From contig NZ_JQKD01000008.1 of the NCBI RefSeq assembly GCF_000745855.1, positions 144,190 to 208,189 on the forward strand: 64,000 nt of DNA. Direction: 5' to 3'. A model generated the notes under the pieces. The model was not told where the DNA came from, searched no databases, and worked only from the letters and a program-made list of their open reading frames with translations. Below are positions 8,332 to 16,519 of this stretch, one piece after another; within the stretch, counting starts at the first letter, position 1; the number at the start of each line of letters is the position of its first letter. The position numbers were made by a program, and so were the translations under genes. The stretch is from Xenophilus azovorans DSM 13620 (GTDB lineage Bacteria > Pseudomonadota > Gammaproteobacteria > Burkholderiales > Burkholderiaceae_C).

Positions 8332-10159
8332 GCCGGTGCCGCCGCGCAGCGACGAGCCGGACCGCACCCAGGTGCTGTCCGGCCCCGGGCCGGGCGCCGA
8401 GGCGACCGTGCTGTCCACCCCCGGCGGCGCCGCGCCGCCGACGGCGCCGCCGATGCAGGAGGAAGGCGTGCTGCCCGCCGGCAGCCGGCTGGCGGAGTTC
8501 GAGATCACGCACCTGATCGGCCAGGGCGGCTTCGGCGCCGTCTACGAGGCGTGGGACCACACGCTGGAGCGCACCGTCGCCATCAAGGAGTACCTGCCCA
8601 CGTCGCTCTCGACCCGGCAGAACGACGGTACCGTCTCGCCGCTGTCGGACAAGCACCGCGAGACCTTCGACCTGGGCATGCGCAGCTTCATCAACGAGGC
8701 GCGGCTGCTGGCGCAGTTCGACCATCCCTCGCTGCTGAAGGTCTACCGCTTCTGGCAGGAGCGCGGCACCACCTACATGGTGATGCCGCTGTACCGCGGC
8801 CAGACGTTGCGCCAGGCGCTGGCCTCGATGCCCGGCGGCGTGGACGAGGGCTGGCTGATGCGCGTCATGGACGGCGTGACGCAGGCGCTGGCGGTGATGC
8901 ACAACGCCAACTGCTACCACCGCGACATCGCGCCCGACAACATCATGCTGCTGGAGGGCTCGGGCCGCCCGGTGGTGCTGGACTTCGGCGCCGCGCGCCG
9001 CGTCATCAGCGACAAGACGCAGGCCATCACCGTCATCCTCAAGCCGGGCTACGCGCCGGTCGAGCAGTACGCCGAGATGCCCGACATGAAGCAGGGCCCG
9101 TGGACCGACGTCTACGCCCTGGCCGCGGTGATGCATGTGGCGGTGTGCGGCCGGGCGCCGCCGCCCTCGGTGGCGCGCGTGATCTCCGACAGCTACGTGC
9201 CGCTGGCCGGCAACGAACTGCTGCGCCAGCGCTACAGCCTGAAGCTGCTGGAGGCGGTCGACCAGGGCCTGGCGGTGCGGCCGGAGCACCGCTTCCAGTC
9301 GATGGGCGAGCTGCGCGCCGCGCTGGGCCTGGAAGAGACCACCACCATCGCCCCGCTGCGCCCGCCCGGCGGCGCGCCGCACGCCGGCGCCGCGCCGGCC
9401 GCGGGCACGCGGCCTCCGCCGCCGCCGGCACCAGCCCCCGCTGCGGCGGCCGGGCGCGGCAAGGCCCTCGCCGCCGGCGGGGTGGCCGTCGCACTGGCAT
9501 TGGGCGCCGGCGCCTGGTGGTGGACGCAGCAGCGGCCGGACGAGCAGCCGGGCACCGGCACCGCGGCCACGCCCGCGCCGCCGCCGGTGGCGCAGGTCCC
9601 GCCGCCGCCCGCGCCGCCACCTCCGCCGCCGCCCGCCGCGCCCTCGCCGCGCACGCCGCTGCAGTCGCTGCAGGCGCTGGGCGAGCGCGCCACGCGCGGC
9701 TTCGAGGTCGGCGCCTCGGCCGCCAAGCCCGAGGTGCAGGTCGGCCGCGACAAGCTGGCCTTCGAGGTCAGCAGCAAGCGCGAGGGCTACGTCTACGTCT
9801 ACCTGCTGTCCAGCGGCGGCGAGATGTTCCTGCTCTTCCCCAACCTGCTGGACAAGTACAACAAGATCAATGCCGGCGGCACGCTCTCGCTGCCGCGTGC
9901 CTCGTGGCCGATGAATGCCGGCGGCCCGCCCGGCACCAACGAGTTCGCCGTGGTCGTCAGCGAGCACGAGCGCGACTTCAGCCAGTCCGGAGCGCAGAAC
10001 GACGGCGTGTTTCCGCAGTTCGCGCTGCCCGTGCTGGCCGCGCTGGAGGCGGCGCGCGGCGACGGGCCGACGCCGCTGCTGGGCAAGCCCGTGTGCCCGC
10101 AGGGCGGCGCCTGCCAGGACGTCTACGGCGTCGCGCATTTCAGAATCGTCGAGAAGTGA
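8324..10159 (+). CDS. T6SS-linked Ser/Thr kinase with DUF4384-like C-terminus
   Basis: A Hanks-type kinase domain spans about residues 60-345: glycine loop GQGGFGAVYEA, catalytic lysine K88 (VAIKEY), HRD at 199-201 (HRDIAPDN), DFG at 220-222. All key residues are present, so it should be active. A Pro/Ala linker and one membrane helix (about 380-398) lead to a second Pro-rich linker. The extracytoplasmic C-terminal domain contains GYVYVYLLSSGGEMFLLFPN, which resembles DUF4384. This is the PpkA role of a T6SS, acting with the PP2C gene at 46105 and the FHA gene at 44334, but the architecture differs from P. aeruginosa PpkA, so no symbol is given. It overlaps tagF by 8 bases. Confidence 0.9.
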   Translation: MSEPVPPRSDEPDRTQVLSGPGPGAEATVLSTPGGAAPPTAPPMQEEGVLPAGSRLAEFEITHLIGQGGFGAVYEAWDHTLERTVAIKEYLPTSLSTRQNDGTVSPLSDKHRETFDLGMRSFINEARLLAQFDHPSLLKVYRFWQERGTTYMVMPLYRGQTLRQALASMPGGVDEGWLMRVMDGVTQALAVMHNANCYHRDIAPDNIMLLEGSGRPVVLDFGAARRVISDKTQAITVILKPGYAPVEQYAEMPDMKQGPWTDVYALAAVMHVAVCGRAPPPSVARVISDSYVPLAGNELLRQRYSLKLLEAVDQGLAVRPEHRFQSMGELRAALGLEETTTIAPLRPPGGAPHAGAAPAAGTRPPPPPAPAPAAAAGRGKALAAGGVAVALALGAGAWWWTQQRPDEQPGTGTAATPAPPPVAQVPPPPAPPPPPPPAAPSPRTPLQSLQALGERATRGFEVGASAAKPEVQVGRDKLAFEVSSKREGYVYVYLLSSGGEMFLLFPNLLDKYNKINAGGTLSLPRASWPMNAGGPPGTNEFAVVVSEHERDFSQSGAQNDGVFPQFALPVLAALEAARGDGPTPLLGKPVCPQGGACQDVYGVAHFRIVEK

Positions 10160-10214
10160 TCGTCTGCAGACAAGGCCCGCGAGGAACGGGCCCCTGCACA
10201 AGGAGTGATGAGCC

Positions 10215-11837
10215 ATGAACACGCATCCCACCGATCCCCGAGCGATCCCCGCCAGGCGGCCCGGCCTGGCCGGCCTGGGGCTGGCCCTGGGCCTGGCCCT
10301 GGGCGGCTGCGCGGGCGTCCTGCCCTTCACCGACCCGGCCCCCGCGCCGGCGCCTGCACCGGCGCCCACGGCCGAGGCGCCGCCCCCGGCGCCCGCACCC
10401 GTGGCGGCGCCCGCACGCCCGTCGACGCCGCCGCCCGGCAGCAGCGTCGCCGGCCAGGCGCGCACCTTCTCCACGCAGCTGGCCACCTACACGGCGGTGC
10501 CCTTCGCCAACGTGCCCGGCTGGAGCCGCGACGACTTCTCCGAGAGCTGGCCGGCCTTCCTGACGAGCTGCCGCGTGCTCACCGGCCGCGGCGTGCTGTG
10601 GAAGGAGGTCTGCGACCGCGCGCGCGAAGTGGACGGCAAGAGCGACCCGGCCATCCGCGGCTTCTTCGAGCGCGAGTTCGCCGCCTACCAGATCCGCGAC
10701 GACGACCGCCGCCCCGACGGCGTGGTGACGGGCTACTTCGAGCCCGAGATCGAAGGCAGCCGCACCTATTCGCCGCCCTTCATCTACCCCGTCTACGGGC
10801 AGCCGGAGGACATGCTGTTCCTCGACACGCGGCGCCTGCCCGCCGGCAACGGCGTGGTCGCCGCGCGCGTGCAGGGGCGCAACGTGGCGGTGCAGCAGGG
10901 GCTGTCCACGCGCGACCTGGGCGCGGCCGGCATCTACGCGCTCGACCTGTCGAAGATCGTGCGCGACACGCTCGACCGCAAGGCCCGCCTGCGCATCGAC
11001 GGGCGCGAGATCAAGCCCTACTTCACGCGCGAGGAGATCGAGACCCGTGGCGCGCCCAACGCCAGGGTGCTGGCCTTCGTCAGCAGCGCCACGGCGCTGT
11101 ACGAGATGCAGATCCAGGGCTCGGGCCGCATCCGCTTCAAGGACGGCCAGGTCATCCGCCTGGGCTACGCCGAGCAGAACGGCCAGCCCTTCCGGCCCAC
11201 GCTGGCCAAGGGCAAGGGCGGCAAGACGCGCACTGCGGTGAAGACGCGCGGCGGCGCCATCGAGCTGGAGCTGGACGACGACGAGGATGACGACATCGGC
11301 GACGTCGGCGCCATCCGCACGCGCGGCTTCGTGCTGGCGCGGCCGGTGGCCAGCGGCGCTGTGATGGTGCCCGGGCGCAAGGCGAGCGGGGCGGTGGCGG
11401 GCTCCGGCATCTCCGACCCGAGCTACGTCTTCTTCAAGGAAGTGTCGGCCCCGGCCGACGGGCCGGTCGGCGCGCTGGGCGTGCCGCTCAAGCCCGGGCG
11501 CTCCATCGCCGTCGATCCGCGCAGCACACCGCTGGGCTACCCGGTGTTCGTCTCCACGCGCGAGCCCGGCAAGGGCACGCCGATGCAGCGCCTGACCATC
11601 GCGCAGGACACCGGCGGCGCCATCCGCGGCGCGGTGCGGGCCGACTACTTCTTCGGCAACGGCCAGACCGCCGCGACCCAGGCGCGCCGCATGAAGGAGC
11701 GCGGGCAGCTGTGGATCCTGCTGCCGCGCGGCCAGGCGGTGGCCGCGGCCAGCACCTCGACGCTGCCGGGCCTGCGCACGCGCGGCGCGAGCCTGGCGAA
11801 CTGCCTCGTTCCCGACGACGAGACCTGCGCTGATTGA
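10215..11837 (+). CDS. mltA: MltA-type membrane-bound lytic murein transglycosylase
   Basis: MltA cleaves the MurNAc-GlcNAc glycosidic bond of peptidoglycan in the periplasm. A lipoprotein signal ends LALGGC (lipid-attachment Cys32). After a Pro/Ala-rich tether of about 60 residues come the MltA hallmarks: TGYFEPEIEGS, IYALDLSK and QGSGRIRF. The C-terminal 3D domain has DPRSTPLGYPVFV and then QDTGGAI, whose Asp matches the catalytic Asp of the E. coli enzyme. An acidic insertion (ELDDDEDDDIGD) and a repeat-poor spacer split the domain near residues 350-400. ATG follows an AAGGAG ribosome site. In a T6SS locus such an enzyme plausibly opens the cell wall for TssJLM assembly; that role is inferred. 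Confidence 0.88.
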   Translation: MNTHPTDPRAIPARRPGLAGLGLALGLALGGCAGVLPFTDPAPAPAPAPAPTAEAPPPAPAPVAAPARPSTPPPGSSVAGQARTFSTQLATYTAVPFANVPGWSRDDFSESWPAFLTSCRVLTGRGVLWKEVCDRAREVDGKSDPAIRGFFEREFAAYQIRDDDRRPDGVVTGYFEPEIEGSRTYSPPFIYPVYGQPEDMLFLDTRRLPAGNGVVAARVQGRNVAVQQGLSTRDLGAAGIYALDLSKIVRDTLDRKARLRIDGREIKPYFTREEIETRGAPNARVLAFVSSATALYEMQIQGSGRIRFKDGQVIRLGYAEQNGQPFRPTLAKGKGGKTRTAVKTRGGAIELELDDDEDDDIGDVGAIRTRGFVLARPVASGAVMVPGRKASGAVAGSGISDPSYVFFKEVSAPADGPVGALGVPLKPGRSIAVDPRSTPLGYPVFVSTREPGKGTPMQRLTIAQDTGGAIRGAVRADYFFGNGQTAATQARRMKERGQLWILLPRGQAVAAASTSTLPGLRTRGASLANCLVPDDETCAD

Positions 11838-11857
11838 GCGGCGCTCCCACGCCGACC

Positions 11858-12631
11858 ATGCAGGACACCCTCTCGTCCGCCGACAGCGCCGAACTGGTCC
11901 GCCTCTGGCGGCGCCGGCAGACGCTGTCGCCCGGCGAGATGGGGCGCATGTACGGCATCGTGGGCGAGGCGCTGCGCGGCTGCCATCCGCCGGAGCTGAA
12001 GGTGCTCGGCGAAGGCCGGCAGGAGCTGGTGGCGCAGTTCATCTACGTGAAGGTGCTGCGGCTGGACGCCGACCCCGACGACGGCAGCGACGGCGAGGCG
12101 CCGCAGCCGCGCGAGCGCGCGCAGCACAGCGCGCCCTCCAGCGCCTTCGCGCTGTGCGCCTACTTCCGCCGCTACCTGATCGACTGCACCCGTGCCAGCG
12201 CCTTCCGCCGCAAGCTGTCCATCGGCGACGAGGTGACGGACGGCCAGCTCGAGGCGCAGCTCGGCGCGCACGAGGACGCCGAGTCGCGGCTGGCCGAGCA
12301 CGGCCTGTCCAGCGCCGCCGTGCATGCGGCCGCGCGCGCCTTCATCGCCGCGCTCGACGAGCCGGAGCGCCTGCTGCTGTGCGAGGGCTTCGGCCAGGAG
12401 GCGCCGGGCGGCCTCTCGGGCGTGGCGGCGCGCCATGCCATCGCCTCCTACCACTACCGCGCCGGCCGGCTCGGCCTGGTGCACAAGCGCGAGGCGCTGC
12501 CCACCGACTACGCGCGCACGCAGATCGGCCGCTGGCTGCAGGAGACCCTGGGCATCGCCGTCGTGCCGGACCACATGGCCGCGATCCTGGAGGTTTTCAA
12601 AATCCTCGGGGCTGAGGCGTCCTATTCCTGA
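11858..12631 (+). CDS. Sigma-factor-like protein (divergent)
   Basis: This 257-residue protein has two regions that look like a minimal sigma-70/ECF factor. The first is a region-2-like helix block (ELVAQFIYVKVL, then FALCAYFRRYLIDCTRA). The second is a region-4-like block (DEPERLLLCEGF, then SGVAARHAIASYHYRAGRLGL) that fits a helix-turn-helix followed by a basic tail. The match is by pattern only and is weak. The chosen ATG at 11858 is preferred over a TTG at 11834 that overlaps the mltA stop. It sits directly before a membrane protein and a caspase-fold protein, which could form a signalling trio with it. Confidence 0.5.
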   Translation: MQDTLSSADSAELVRLWRRRQTLSPGEMGRMYGIVGEALRGCHPPELKVLGEGRQELVAQFIYVKVLRLDADPDDGSDGEAPQPRERAQHSAPSSAFALCAYFRRYLIDCTRASAFRRKLSIGDEVTDGQLEAQLGAHEDAESRLAEHGLSSAAVHAAARAFIAALDEPERLLLCEGFGQEAPGGLSGVAARHAIASYHYRAGRLGLVHKREALPTDYARTQIGRWLQETLGIAVVPDHMAAILEVFKILGAEASYS

Positions 12632-12656
12632 AGCCATACCCAATTCAGGACACACG

Positions 12657-13847
12657 ATGCACAGCAGCCCTGACCGGAAAACGCCGGGCCGCCCCAAGTT
12701 TTCCGCCCCCCCCGGGGGGGCGGATCGGGTGAAGCCCGATCCTGGGGGCTCGCTCTGGCCCCCGCTGGCCGTCATACGCGGCGCCTTCGAGCCGCCGGCG
12801 CCGACGCCAGGTGATGGGGCAGCCGTGCTGCACGGCCCCGCCGATGCCGCCCCGTCCGCCGGCCCGGCCGCGCTGGCCGACCTGCTGCTGCCCCTGACCG
12901 AGCTGGCGCGCCGCCGCGAGGCGGTGGCGCAGCACGGCTTCGCCGCGCGCTGGGCGCCGGGGCGCCTGGTCAGCGTGCTGCACGAGGGCCGCCTGCTGGG
13001 CGTGCTGCTCGACCGCGACCTGGGCGACGGCCGCTGGCAGGGCTGGATGGCCGCCGCCGAAGCCGACTGGGCCGGCCCCTTCGATGTGCTGCTGGAGCCG
13101 CAGGACGAACCCTTCGAGCCGATGTTCGGGCTGATCCAGGCCTGGAACCCCGTCACTGTGGCGCAGGCGCCGCAGCTCTGCGCACGCGTGCTGGGCGAGC
13201 TGAGCGCCACCCGCCTGGCCGCGCTGCGCGCGGTGGCCGACGAGGCCGCCCAGGGCGCCGGCCCCGCCATCGAGCCCGCGCCCGGCCGCGTCGCGCTGCG
13301 CACCGTGGCCGGCTGCTTCACCGTGCTGTCGGGCACGCCGCTGGCCGCCGAGGGCGACCCGCGCACCGACTACCAGGCGCTGTACCGCGGCGCGGCCGCC
13401 GCGCTGCAGGCCGGGACGGCAGCTGCAGCGCCTGCCGCGCCGGCCGCCGGGCGCGTCGCCTCGCCGCCGGCGGCATCCGGCGCCTGGGCGCGGCTGCGCG
13501 GCTGGCTGGGCGGCGACGGCCTGTGGCGTCCGGCGCTCGCCGCGCTGGCGCTGGTGGTGGTCGTGCAGAACGTCGGCCTGCTGGCCCGCCACGGCGAGGA
13601 GGACGACGCGGTGCGCTTCCGCGCCGTGCCCGCCGCCGGACAGGACGCGGCGCAGGGCGACCTGGTGCTGCGCTTCAGGCCCGACGCGCCGGCCGCCGAG
13701 GCCGCGCAACTGCTGCGCAGCGCCGGTGCGCAGGTGGTCGCCGGCCCGGACGCGCAGGGCCGCTGGACGCTGCGGCTGGTGCAGCCCGGCGAGGGCCTCG
13801 CCGTGCTGCGGGGCTCGCCGCTGGTCGATGCGGTCGGGCCGCCCTAG
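12657..13847 (+). CDS. Single-pass membrane protein with propeptide-like C-terminus
   Basis: Predicted length is 396 residues. Residues about 50-250 form a globular domain I do not recognise (RREAVAQHGFAARW, then FEPMFGLIQAWNPV). A Pro/Ala linker leads to one membrane helix at about 289-308 (RPALAALALVVVVQNVGLL). The last 90 residues (DLVLRFRPDAPAAEAAQLL ... GSPLVDAVGPP) resemble the N-terminal propeptide of subtilisin/fervidolysin-type proteases. Placed between a sigma-like gene and a caspase-fold gene, it could be an anti-sigma-like membrane anchor or a protease inhibitor; both are inference. The first ~35 residues are encoded by a palindromic repeat, so the real start could be later, for example GTG at 12823. 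Confidence 0.6.
   Translation: MHSSPDRKTPGRPKFSAPPGGADRVKPDPGGSLWPPLAVIRGAFEPPAPTPGDGAAVLHGPADAAPSAGPAALADLLLPLTELARRREAVAQHGFAARWAPGRLVSVLHEGRLLGVLLDRDLGDGRWQGWMAAAEADWAGPFDVLLEPQDEPFEPMFGLIQAWNPVTVAQAPQLCARVLGELSATRLAALRAVADEAAQGAGPAIEPAPGRVALRTVAGCFTVLSGTPLAAEGDPRTDYQALYRGAAAALQAGTAAAAPAAPAAGRVASPPAASGAWARLRGWLGGDGLWRPALAALALVVVVQNVGLLARHGEEDDAVRFRAVPAAGQDAAQGDLVLRFRPDAPAAEAAQLLRSAGAQVVAGPDAQGRWTLRLVQPGEGLAVLRGSPLVDAVGPP
12682..12771 (+). repeat. Palindromic repeat at the 5' end of the 12657 gene
   Basis: It begins GCCGGGCCGCCCCAAG (12683-12698), followed by a long C8/G7 palindrome at 12705-12720 and a GATCGGG-TGAAG-CCCGATC hairpin at 12723-12741. It ends in a GGGGGCTCGCTCTGGCCCCC palindrome. 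The signature matches the repeats inside tssM and trpE. It lies within the predicted coding start of the downstream gene. Confidence 0.65.
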
Positions 13848-13857
13848 GAGCCCGGCG

Positions 13858-15855
13858 ATGCGCCCGCCCCCGGCCGCCCTGCGCCTGCTCCTTGCCCTGT
13901 GGCTGCTCGCGGCCGCGGGCACGGCGGCGGCGGTGCAGCGCGCGCTGCTGGTGGGCGTGTCGGAGCTGCCCTACCAGAGCGCCGCCCTGTGGCTGCAGGC
14001 GCCGCGCAACGACGTGCTGCTGATGCGCGACACGCTGCAGCGCCAGGGCTTCGCGCCGGCCGACATCACCGTGCTGGCCGACGGCGTGGCCGGCGCCGCG
14101 CTGCCCGAGTCGCAGGCCATCCAGCAGGCGCTGCAGCGCCTGCTGGCGCAGTCGGCCAGCGGCGACTTCGTGCTGCTGTACTTCTCCGGCCACGGCACGC
14201 GGCTGCGCGACCCGGCCAAGCGCTACCTGGAGCCCGACGGCCTGGCCGAGAACTTCCTGGCGCGCGACGTGCGCGGCGTGGTCGGCACCGCCGGGGCCTC
14301 CGGCCAGCTCGCCGGCAGCGTGCGCGACGTGGACGTCGATGCCTGGGTGCAGGCCTTCCTGGCGCGCAACGTGTTCGTGTGGGCGGTGTTCGACACCTGC
14401 TCCGCCGCCTCCATGACGCGCAGCCTGCGCGCGCCGCCGCCGGTGGCCGAGGGTGGCGAGGACGACGAGGTGCGCTGGCGCGGCGTGCGCGCAGACCAGC
14501 TCGCCGCGGGCGCCGCGCCCGCCGAAGCCGCGCCCGCCGCCGTGCCGCCGCCTTCGCCGGCGACGCCGCGCGCCCGCTACGTCGCCTTCTTCGCCTCCGA
14601 GAGCCACCAGGTCACGCCCGAGCTGCGGCTGCCGCGCGACAGCCGCGGCGGCCGGCCGCAGGGCCTGCTGACCTGGGCCGTGGCCGAGACCCTGCAGCGC
14701 CGGCCCGCGAGCTGGCGCCAGCTCTACAACGGCGTGCTCTCGCTCTATGCGCCCGTCATCGCCGAGCTGGAGGGGCGCTTCCCCGAGCGCGAGCTGCCCT
14801 CGCCGGTGGCCGAGGGGCACCTCGACGCGCCGCTGTTCGCCAACCCCGCCGGGCCGCTGAGCACGCAGCCCGCGTGGCCGACACAGCGTGCCGGCGAGCG
14901 GCTGAGCGCCGACGCCGGCGCGCTCGACGGGCTGGAGGCGCAGCAGCCGGTGCGCGTGAGCGCCGTGCTGGCCGACGGCACCGTGCGCGAGGCCGAGGCC
15001 CGCCTCGACGCGGTGGCCACGGGCAGCGCGCAACTGGCGGTGCCGCCCGCGCTGCGCGACGTGCCCGGCAGCGCGCTGTGGAGCCTCGCCCCGCTGCAGC
15101 CGCCGCGCGGCGCCCTGCTGCGCGTGCGCGCCGACCGGCCCCTGCCGCCGGGCATCAGCCTCGCCTGGCCGGTCGCGGTGCAGGCGGCGGCCGAAGGCGA
15201 GGCCGACCTGCGGCTGGTGGAGACGGGCCGCGGCGGCGGCCGGCTGGAGCCGCTGCAGCCCGGGCTGCTGCTGCCCGGCGGCGCGACGGCCGGCGATGCC
15301 GCGGCGCTGCGCCGGCGCATCGAGCTGCTGGCGCAGCTCAAGTGGTTCTCGCAGCTCGCGCAGCTCGGGCAGGACAGCCGCATCGAGGGCTTCGAGGCCC
15401 TGCTGGAGACCTGGGAGGGCGAGCGCCTGCTGCGCAGCGACCCGCTGCCGCTGGCGGCCGGCTGGGCGCCGCCCGGGCCCGGCCAGCGCCTGGCGCTGCT
15501 GGTGCGCAATGCCAGCGGGCAGTCCATCGACCTGGTGGTGCTGAGCGTCGATGCCGAGGGCGCGCTGCACAGCCTCTATCCCGAGCAGGCGGGGGCGGCC
15601 AACCGCTTCGAGCGCGGCACGCCCCAGGCGCCGGCGCTCAAGCGCTTCGCGCTGCCGCAGGCCGCGGCCGGCGCCCCGCAGGGCGGCCGCCTGCTGCTGG
15701 TGGCCAGCCCCGCCTCGCCGCACAGCGCGCCGCGCCTGTTCGGCCTGCAGGCCAGCGAGCCGATGGCCGACCTGCGCGTGCGCGGCCAGCCCCGGCCGGA
15801 AAAGGAACACCCGCTGCTCGCGGCCTCGGTGCGCTGGGGCGCCGCGGGCCGCTGA
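13858..15855 (+). CDS. Caspase-family (peptidase C14) protein with DUF4384-like C-terminus
   Basis: A 665-residue secreted or membrane-anchored protein. A hydrophobic signal covers residues 1-25 (LRLLLALWLLAAAGTAAA). The caspase-like domain has the expected dyad: His112 in LLYFSGHG and Cys181 in AVFDTCSAAS. A variable region of about 180 residues follows, then a C-terminal domain (RLALLVRNASGQSIDLVVLSV, LHSLYPEQ) that resembles DUF4384, as also seen in the kinase at 8324. A GGAG ribosome site precedes the ATG, and the preceding gene ends 10 bases upstream. Long upstream extension of the frame is a shadow. Substrate is unknown; neighbours suggest it belongs with the sigma-like and membrane genes. 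Confidence 0.85.
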   Translation: MRPPPAALRLLLALWLLAAAGTAAAVQRALLVGVSELPYQSAALWLQAPRNDVLLMRDTLQRQGFAPADITVLADGVAGAALPESQAIQQALQRLLAQSASGDFVLLYFSGHGTRLRDPAKRYLEPDGLAENFLARDVRGVVGTAGASGQLAGSVRDVDVDAWVQAFLARNVFVWAVFDTCSAASMTRSLRAPPPVAEGGEDDEVRWRGVRADQLAAGAAPAEAAPAAVPPPSPATPRARYVAFFASESHQVTPELRLPRDSRGGRPQGLLTWAVAETLQRRPASWRQLYNGVLSLYAPVIAELEGRFPERELPSPVAEGHLDAPLFANPAGPLSTQPAWPTQRAGERLSADAGALDGLEAQQPVRVSAVLADGTVREAEARLDAVATGSAQLAVPPALRDVPGSALWSLAPLQPPRGALLRVRADRPLPPGISLAWPVAVQAAAEGEADLRLVETGRGGGRLEPLQPGLLLPGGATAGDAAALRRRIELLAQLKWFSQLAQLGQDSRIEGFEALLETWEGERLLRSDPLPLAAGWAPPGPGQRLALLVRNASGQSIDLVVLSVDAEGALHSLYPEQAGAANRFERGTPQAPALKRFALPQAAAGAPQGGRLLLVASPASPHSAPRLFGLQASEPMADLRVRGQPRPEKEHPLLAASVRWGAAGR

Positions 15856-15888
15856 GAAAGAGTCAACCGCACATCCGAGGAGAAACAC

Positions 15889-16446
15889 ATGTCATTCAAC
15901 AACGACGGCAAGCTGGACGTGGACGAGGCGCTGCGCATGGTCGACCTGGCGGCCAGCGGCGACCCCGACGGCGACATGGCGATGTCGGTGCAGAGCAAGG
16001 GCTCGCCGGTGGAAGGCGAGTCCCGCCGCGCCTACGACGACGGCAAGAAGCGCATGGACGTGAAGGGCTACTTCTTCCGCTCCTGGGTGCACACGCCGCC
16101 GGGCAGCAACAAGGGGCGCGTGTCGCTCACCACGCTGTCGGTGGTGCGCGAGAGCGATGCCGCCAGCGCCTCGCTGGCCGGCCTGCTGAACAAGCAGGCC
16201 GACGACCTGGAGGTGGTGATCTCGGTCTACAAGGCCAGCGGCGACGACTCGCCCGAGGAGCAGCCCACGCTGGAGATCACCCTCAAGCAGGCGCGGCTGG
16301 ACCAGCATTGCCTGCTCAGCGGCGGTTCGCTGGGGCGGCCGTGCGAGGTGCTGAGCTTCCAGTACCGCACGTTGGTGCTCGCCTCGGCGCCGCAGGTCAA
16401 GAGCGGCCTGCGCGGCGCTGTGCGCACCTGCAGCTTCGGCAGCTGA
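15889..16446 (+). CDS. Divergent Hcp-like protein
   Basis: 185 residues. Residues about 55-185 follow the Hcp order: KGYFFRSWVHTPPGS, then a pattern of strands ending LEITLKQARLDQHCLLSGG and EVLSFQYRTLVLAS. The latter resembles the LxIxLxDVxxSSxxxGG...EEVSFNYxKIE signature of Hcp tube proteins. Sequence agreement is weak, and there is also an N-terminal extension of about 55 residues not seen in the classical Hcp at 47009. The extension begins with an N-x-D-G-K-L-x-x-x-E pattern reminiscent of a calcium loop, with the first position degenerate. A GAGGAG ribosome site is present. It may be an alternative tube subunit or a carrier for the next protein. Confidence 0.6.
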   Translation: MSFNNDGKLDVDEALRMVDLAASGDPDGDMAMSVQSKGSPVEGESRRAYDDGKKRMDVKGYFFRSWVHTPPGSNKGRVSLTTLSVVRESDAASASLAGLLNKQADDLEVVISVYKASGDDSPEEQPTLEITLKQARLDQHCLLSGGSLGRPCEVLSFQYRTLVLASAPQVKSGLRGAVRTCSFGS

Positions 16447-16519
16447 GCGGTCCTCCGGCCCGGCCCCGGGGGGCGGCGGCCGCGCCCTGTCCTGAAACAT
16501 CCTCGCGCAGATCACCACC

